From positions 1,976-9,701 of the forward strand of contig DBNM01000085.1 in assembly GCA_002299135.1 (NCBI GenBank): a stretch of 7,726 bases of DNA, in the 5' to 3' direction. This document shows, piece after piece, positions 6,377 through 7,726 of the stretch. The DNA is from Candidatus Neomicrothrix sp. UBA672. Lineage in GTDB: Bacteria; Actinomycetota; Acidimicrobiia; Acidimicrobiales; MedAcidi-G1. The position numbers and the translations under genes are program-made. Each line of letters begins with the position of its first letter. Position 1 is the first letter of the stretch. The notes under the pieces were generated by a model. The model had not been told where the DNA came from. It made no database searches and saw only the letters and a program-made list of their open reading frames with translations.

Positions 6377-6406
6377 TTTAGAGTTGTTTGAATTTTGATT
6401 TATAAT
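6377..6406 (+). promoter_or_regulatory. Candidate internal promoter upstream of infA
   Basis: A perfect -10 hexamer TATAAT (6401-6406) lies in the adk-infA gap. The best -35 is TTTAGA (6377-6382), four of six matches, with an 18-base spacer. Transcription would start near 6413, which leaves only about 7 bases before the inferred CTG start of infA and would cut off most of its SD sequence. Either the promoter gives a near-leaderless transcript, or it is a chance match in AT-rich DNA. Confidence 0.35.
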
Positions 6407-6419
6407 TGGGAGTGTAGTT

Positions 6420-6647
6420 CTGACGAAATCTAAAGAAGATGCAATTGTAATGGAGGGAACGGTTCTCGAACCGTTACCTAATGCGATGTTTCGAGTTGAA
6501 CTGGAAGAAAATGGGCATAAGGTTTTGGCTCATATTTCAGGGAAAATGAGGATGCATTACATTCGTATACTCCCCGGTGATCGAGTTCAGGTTGAATTAA
6601 CTCCTTACGATTTAACCAGAGGACGGATTACCTACAGATATAAGTAA
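6420..6647 (+). CDS. infA: Translation initiation factor IF-1, probable CTG start
   Basis: IF-1 is a one-domain OB-fold factor that binds the ribosomal A site during initiation. The core is unmistakable: MEGTVLEPLPNAMFRVEL, GHKVLAHISGKMR, HYIRILPGDRVQVELTPYDL, and RGRITYRYK. The first ATG (6450) would begin at MEGTV and lose the conserved KEDAIV before it, and it has no SD sequence. Reading back in frame gives KSKEDAIVMEGTV, preceded by T and a CTG codon at 6420. GGGAG (6408-6412) is 7 bases before that CTG, and no ATG, GTG or TTG occurs before the in-frame stop at 6396. Starting at CTG gives 75 residues, the normal length. The product is certain; the start is inferred. Confidence 0.93.
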   Translation: MTKSKEDAIVMEGTVLEPLPNAMFRVELEENGHKVLAHISGKMRMHYIRILPGDRVQVELTPYDLTRGRITYRYK

Positions 6648-6656
6648 GTAGAGATT

Positions 6657-6770
6657 ATGAAAGTAAGAACAAGTGTTAAGAAAATGTGTGATAAATGTCG
6701 TGTTATTAGACGTCATGGTCGTGTTCGGGTGATTTGCACCAATCCGCGTCATAAGCAGAGACAGGGTTAG
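6657..6770 (+). CDS. rpmJ: 50S ribosomal protein L36
   Basis: L36 is the smallest large-subunit protein and binds 23S rRNA. The 37-residue product begins MKVRTSVKKMCDKCRVIRR and ends NPRHKQRQG, the full family pattern and length. The zinc ligands C11, C14, C27 and H32 are all present, so this is the zinc-binding form. It lies 9 bases after infA with only a weak GAGA before the ATG. Its stop overlaps the rpsM SD sequence (AGGAG, 6769-6773). Confidence 0.97.
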   Translation: MKVRTSVKKMCDKCRVIRRHGRVRVICTNPRHKQRQG

Positions 6771-6780
6771 GAGAAAATCT

Positions 6781-7158
6781 ATGGCTCGTATTTCAGGTGT
6801 TGATATCCCAAGAGAGAAGCGTGTTGTGGTTTCACTAACTTATTTGCATGGCATAGGTCGAACCGTTGCAGAAAATATTTGCGAAGCTGCAGGGGTTGAC
6901 TTTTCAACTCGAGTAAAAGATCTTAGTGACGATGAAGTTGTAAGAATTCGCGCTTTCATCGATGAGCAACTTACGGTAGAAGGTGATCTTCGCCGTGAAG
7001 TATCCCAGAACATAAAGAGAAAAATGGATATCGGTTGCTATGAAGGTATCCGCCATCGCAAGGGATTACCAGTCAGAGGGCAGCGCACTCATACGAATGC
7101 ACGAACTCGCAAAGGTCCGAGAAAAATAATTGCTAATAAGAAAAAGGTAATGAAGTAA
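6781..7158 (+). CDS. rpsM: 30S ribosomal protein S13
   Basis: S13 sits at the top of the 30S head and contacts P-site tRNA and L5. The start MARISGVDIPREKRV, the helix-two-turn-helix YLHGIGRTVAENIC (21-34), and the signature GIRHRKGLPVRGQRTHTNAR (89-108) are diagnostic. The basic tail ANKKKVMK follows the usual pattern; 125 residues is normal. AGGAG (6769-6773) lies 7 bases before the ATG. The stop overlaps the rpsK start by one base (TAATG). Confidence 0.98.
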   Translation: MARISGVDIPREKRVVVSLTYLHGIGRTVAENICEAAGVDFSTRVKDLSDDEVVRIRAFIDEQLTVEGDLRREVSQNIKRKMDIGCYEGIRHRKGLPVRGQRTHTNARTRKGPRKIIANKKKVMK

Positions 7159-7169
7159 TGGCTACTTCA
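7151..7169 (+). promoter_or_regulatory. Perfect 7-bp hairpin with the rpsK start codon in its loop
   Basis: TGAAGTA (7151-7157) is the reverse complement of TACTTCA (7163-7169). The five-base loop, ATGGC (7158-7162), begins with the rpsK start codon, and the stem includes most of the rpsM stop. Display or masking of the start codon at a stop/start overlap suggests translational coupling. The pairing is seen; the role is inferred. Confidence 0.45.
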
Positions 7170-7541
7170 AGCTCTCGTCGAAGAGAACGTAAGAATGTGC
7201 CTCATGGAGTCGCACACATAAAAAGTTCATTTAATAACACGATTGTTACTTTTACTGATAGAGCTGGGAATACTCTCGCTTGGGCATCATCAGGAAATGT
7301 CGGATTTAAAGGTTCGCGTAAATCAACTCCCTTTGCTGCACAGATGGCAGCAGAACAAGCAGCTCTTAAAGCAATTGAACATGGTGTTAGAAAAGTAGAT
7401 GTTGTTGTGAAAGGCCCTGGTTCTGGACGAGAGACAGCTATTAGAACCATTCAAAATACTGGAATAGAGGTAACAGGTATTAAGGATGTAACGCCTGTTC
7501 CTCACAATGGTTGTAGACCTCCTAAGCGAAGGAGGGTCTGA
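7158..7541 (+). CDS. rpsK: 30S ribosomal protein S11
   Basis: S11 forms part of the platform of the 30S subunit near the E site and the anti-SD end of 16S rRNA. The blocks GVAHIKSSFNNTIVTFTDR, GNTLAWASSGNVGFKGSRKSTPFAAQMAAE and VKGPGSGRETAIR are all present. The invariant C-terminus HNGCRPPKRRRV (116-127) is intact. Length 127 is normal. The ATG overlaps the rpsM stop; only a weak AGG (7145-7147) lies upstream, and a small hairpin brackets the start. The TGA overlaps the rpsD ATG by one base. Confidence 0.98.
   Translation: MATSSSRRRERKNVPHGVAHIKSSFNNTIVTFTDRAGNTLAWASSGNVGFKGSRKSTPFAAQMAAEQAALKAIEHGVRKVDVVVKGPGSGRETAIRTIQNTGIEVTGIKDVTPVPHNGCRPPKRRRV
7515..7539 (+). promoter_or_regulatory. 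Hairpin sequestering the rpsD SD sequence
   Basis: AGACCTCCT (7515-7523) pairs with AGGAGGGTCT (7530-7539) over nine base pairs with one bulged G, around a six-base loop (7524-7529). The right arm contains the rpsD SD sequence AGGAGG (7530-7535), 5 bases before the ATG at 7541. The left arm is made by the two proline codons of the conserved RPPKRRRV ending, so part of the complementarity could be forced by protein sequence. Confidence 0.45.
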
Positions 7542-7726
7542 TGTCTAGGTATACAGGTCCGAAAGCTAGAATTTCGCGACGTTTGGGTACAAATATTTTT
7601 GGAACAAAGGGTGAAGTAATTGCCCTTGATAAAAGGCCGTATCCACCGGGTGAACATGGTAGATCAAGACGCCGAGGTAACCCTTCAGAGTATTTAATTC
7701 AATTGCAAGAAAAGCAAAAAGCGAGA
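7541..7726 (+). CDS. rpsD: 30S ribosomal protein S4, 3'-partial, zinc-free N-terminus
   Basis: S4 is a primary 16S rRNA-binding protein that nucleates the 30S body and, in several bacteria, represses the alpha operon. The first 62 codons are in the window and run off its end with no stop. The start MSRYTGPKARISRRLGTNIF, then ALDKRPYPPGEHGR and SEYLIQLQEKQKAR, match the S4 N-terminal domain. Positions that hold cysteines in zinc-binding S4 are lysine/alanine and serine here, so this is the C-minus form. The ATG overlaps the rpsK stop by one base, with AGGAGG (7530-7535) 5 bases upstream. The RNA-binding S4 domain is beyond the window. Confidence 0.97.
   Translation, partial: MSRYTGPKARISRRLGTNIFGTKGEVIALDKRPYPPGEHGRSRRRGNPSEYLIQLQEKQKAR

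Larger units (their letters stand above)
6292..6419 (+). other. Intergenic region between adk and infA, lacking map
   Basis: This roughly 130-base stretch is the longest non-coding part of the window. It holds a short GC hairpin (6304-6316) and a perfect TATAAT (6401-6406). I see no fragment of methionine aminopeptidase in any frame. A GTG-started frame at 6281-6391 would encode 36 residues with a hydrophobic second half, but I have no family match and do not annotate it as a gene. Confidence 0.6.

Noticed and set aside
6281..6391. A 36-codon GTG-started frame overlapping the end of adk, with a hydrophobic C-terminal half.
   Set aside because: No recognisable family, only a weak SD-like GGGG upstream, and such short open frames are common by chance. 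It has no resemblance to map.
6450..6647. infA starting at the ATG at 6450.
   Set aside because: It would drop conserved residues and lacks an SD sequence; the upstream CTG fits better.
6771..6780. An S4-type autoregulatory leader before rpsM.
   Set aside because: Only 10 bases separate rpmJ and rpsM, with no room for a pseudoknot leader, and none was recognised across the rpmJ end.
7202..7450. A minus-strand open frame of 82 codons opposite rpsK.
   Set aside because: Antisense to the conserved core of S11, with no independent support.

Overview
This window is one uninterrupted, all plus-strand ribosomal-protein superoperon (the spc operon joined to the alpha operon). The gene order is rpsQ-rplN-rplX-rplE-rpsN-rpsH-rplF-rplR-rpsE-rpmD-rplO-secY-adk-infA-rpmJ-rpsM-rpsK-rpsD. 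The 5' end cuts into rpsQ and the 3' end cuts into rpsD. Nothing mobile is visible: no insertion sequence, CRISPR array, tRNA or rRNA.

The proteins look actinobacterial. S17 has a long N-terminal extension and the ending ETRPLSKTKRWRLVEVLERAK-type tail, L14 starts MIQQESRLKVADN, S8 starts MTMTDPVADMLTR, S14 is the short four-cysteine form, and adenylate kinase is the short-LID form. The DNA is AT-rich with many A/T third codon positions, which is unusual for the phylum. A low-GC, probably aquatic or marine lineage near Acidimicrobiia would fit, but this is inference without a database search.

Layout. Bases 2-4325 hold eleven ribosomal protein genes, packed with overlaps of 1 to 11 bases or gaps of about 12 bases or fewer. 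A 42-base gap (4326-4367) precedes secY and, together with the end of rplO, carries a good sigma70-type promoter candidate (TTAACA-17-TATAAA). secY and adk are separated by 16 bases that form half of a perfect 10-bp hairpin. After adk there is a gap of about 130 bases where many Actinobacteria carry map (methionine aminopeptidase); no map is present. The gap holds a short GC hairpin and a perfect TATAAT. Then come infA, rpmJ, rpsM, rpsK and rpsD, again tightly coupled.

The genes make ribosomal proteins of both subunits, the SecY channel that receives proteins from ribosomes, adenylate kinase and initiation factor IF1. The less routine points are: rpsQ clearly starts upstream of the window and has an acidic pentapeptide repeat; infA appears to start at a CTG codon behind a well-placed Shine-Dalgarno (SD) sequence; map is missing; S4 lacks zinc cysteines while S14 and L36 keep theirs; and several gene junctions carry perfect or near-perfect RNA hairpins around the next gene's start. 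No unknown multi-gene system is visible. The junction hairpins are the least expected structure here.
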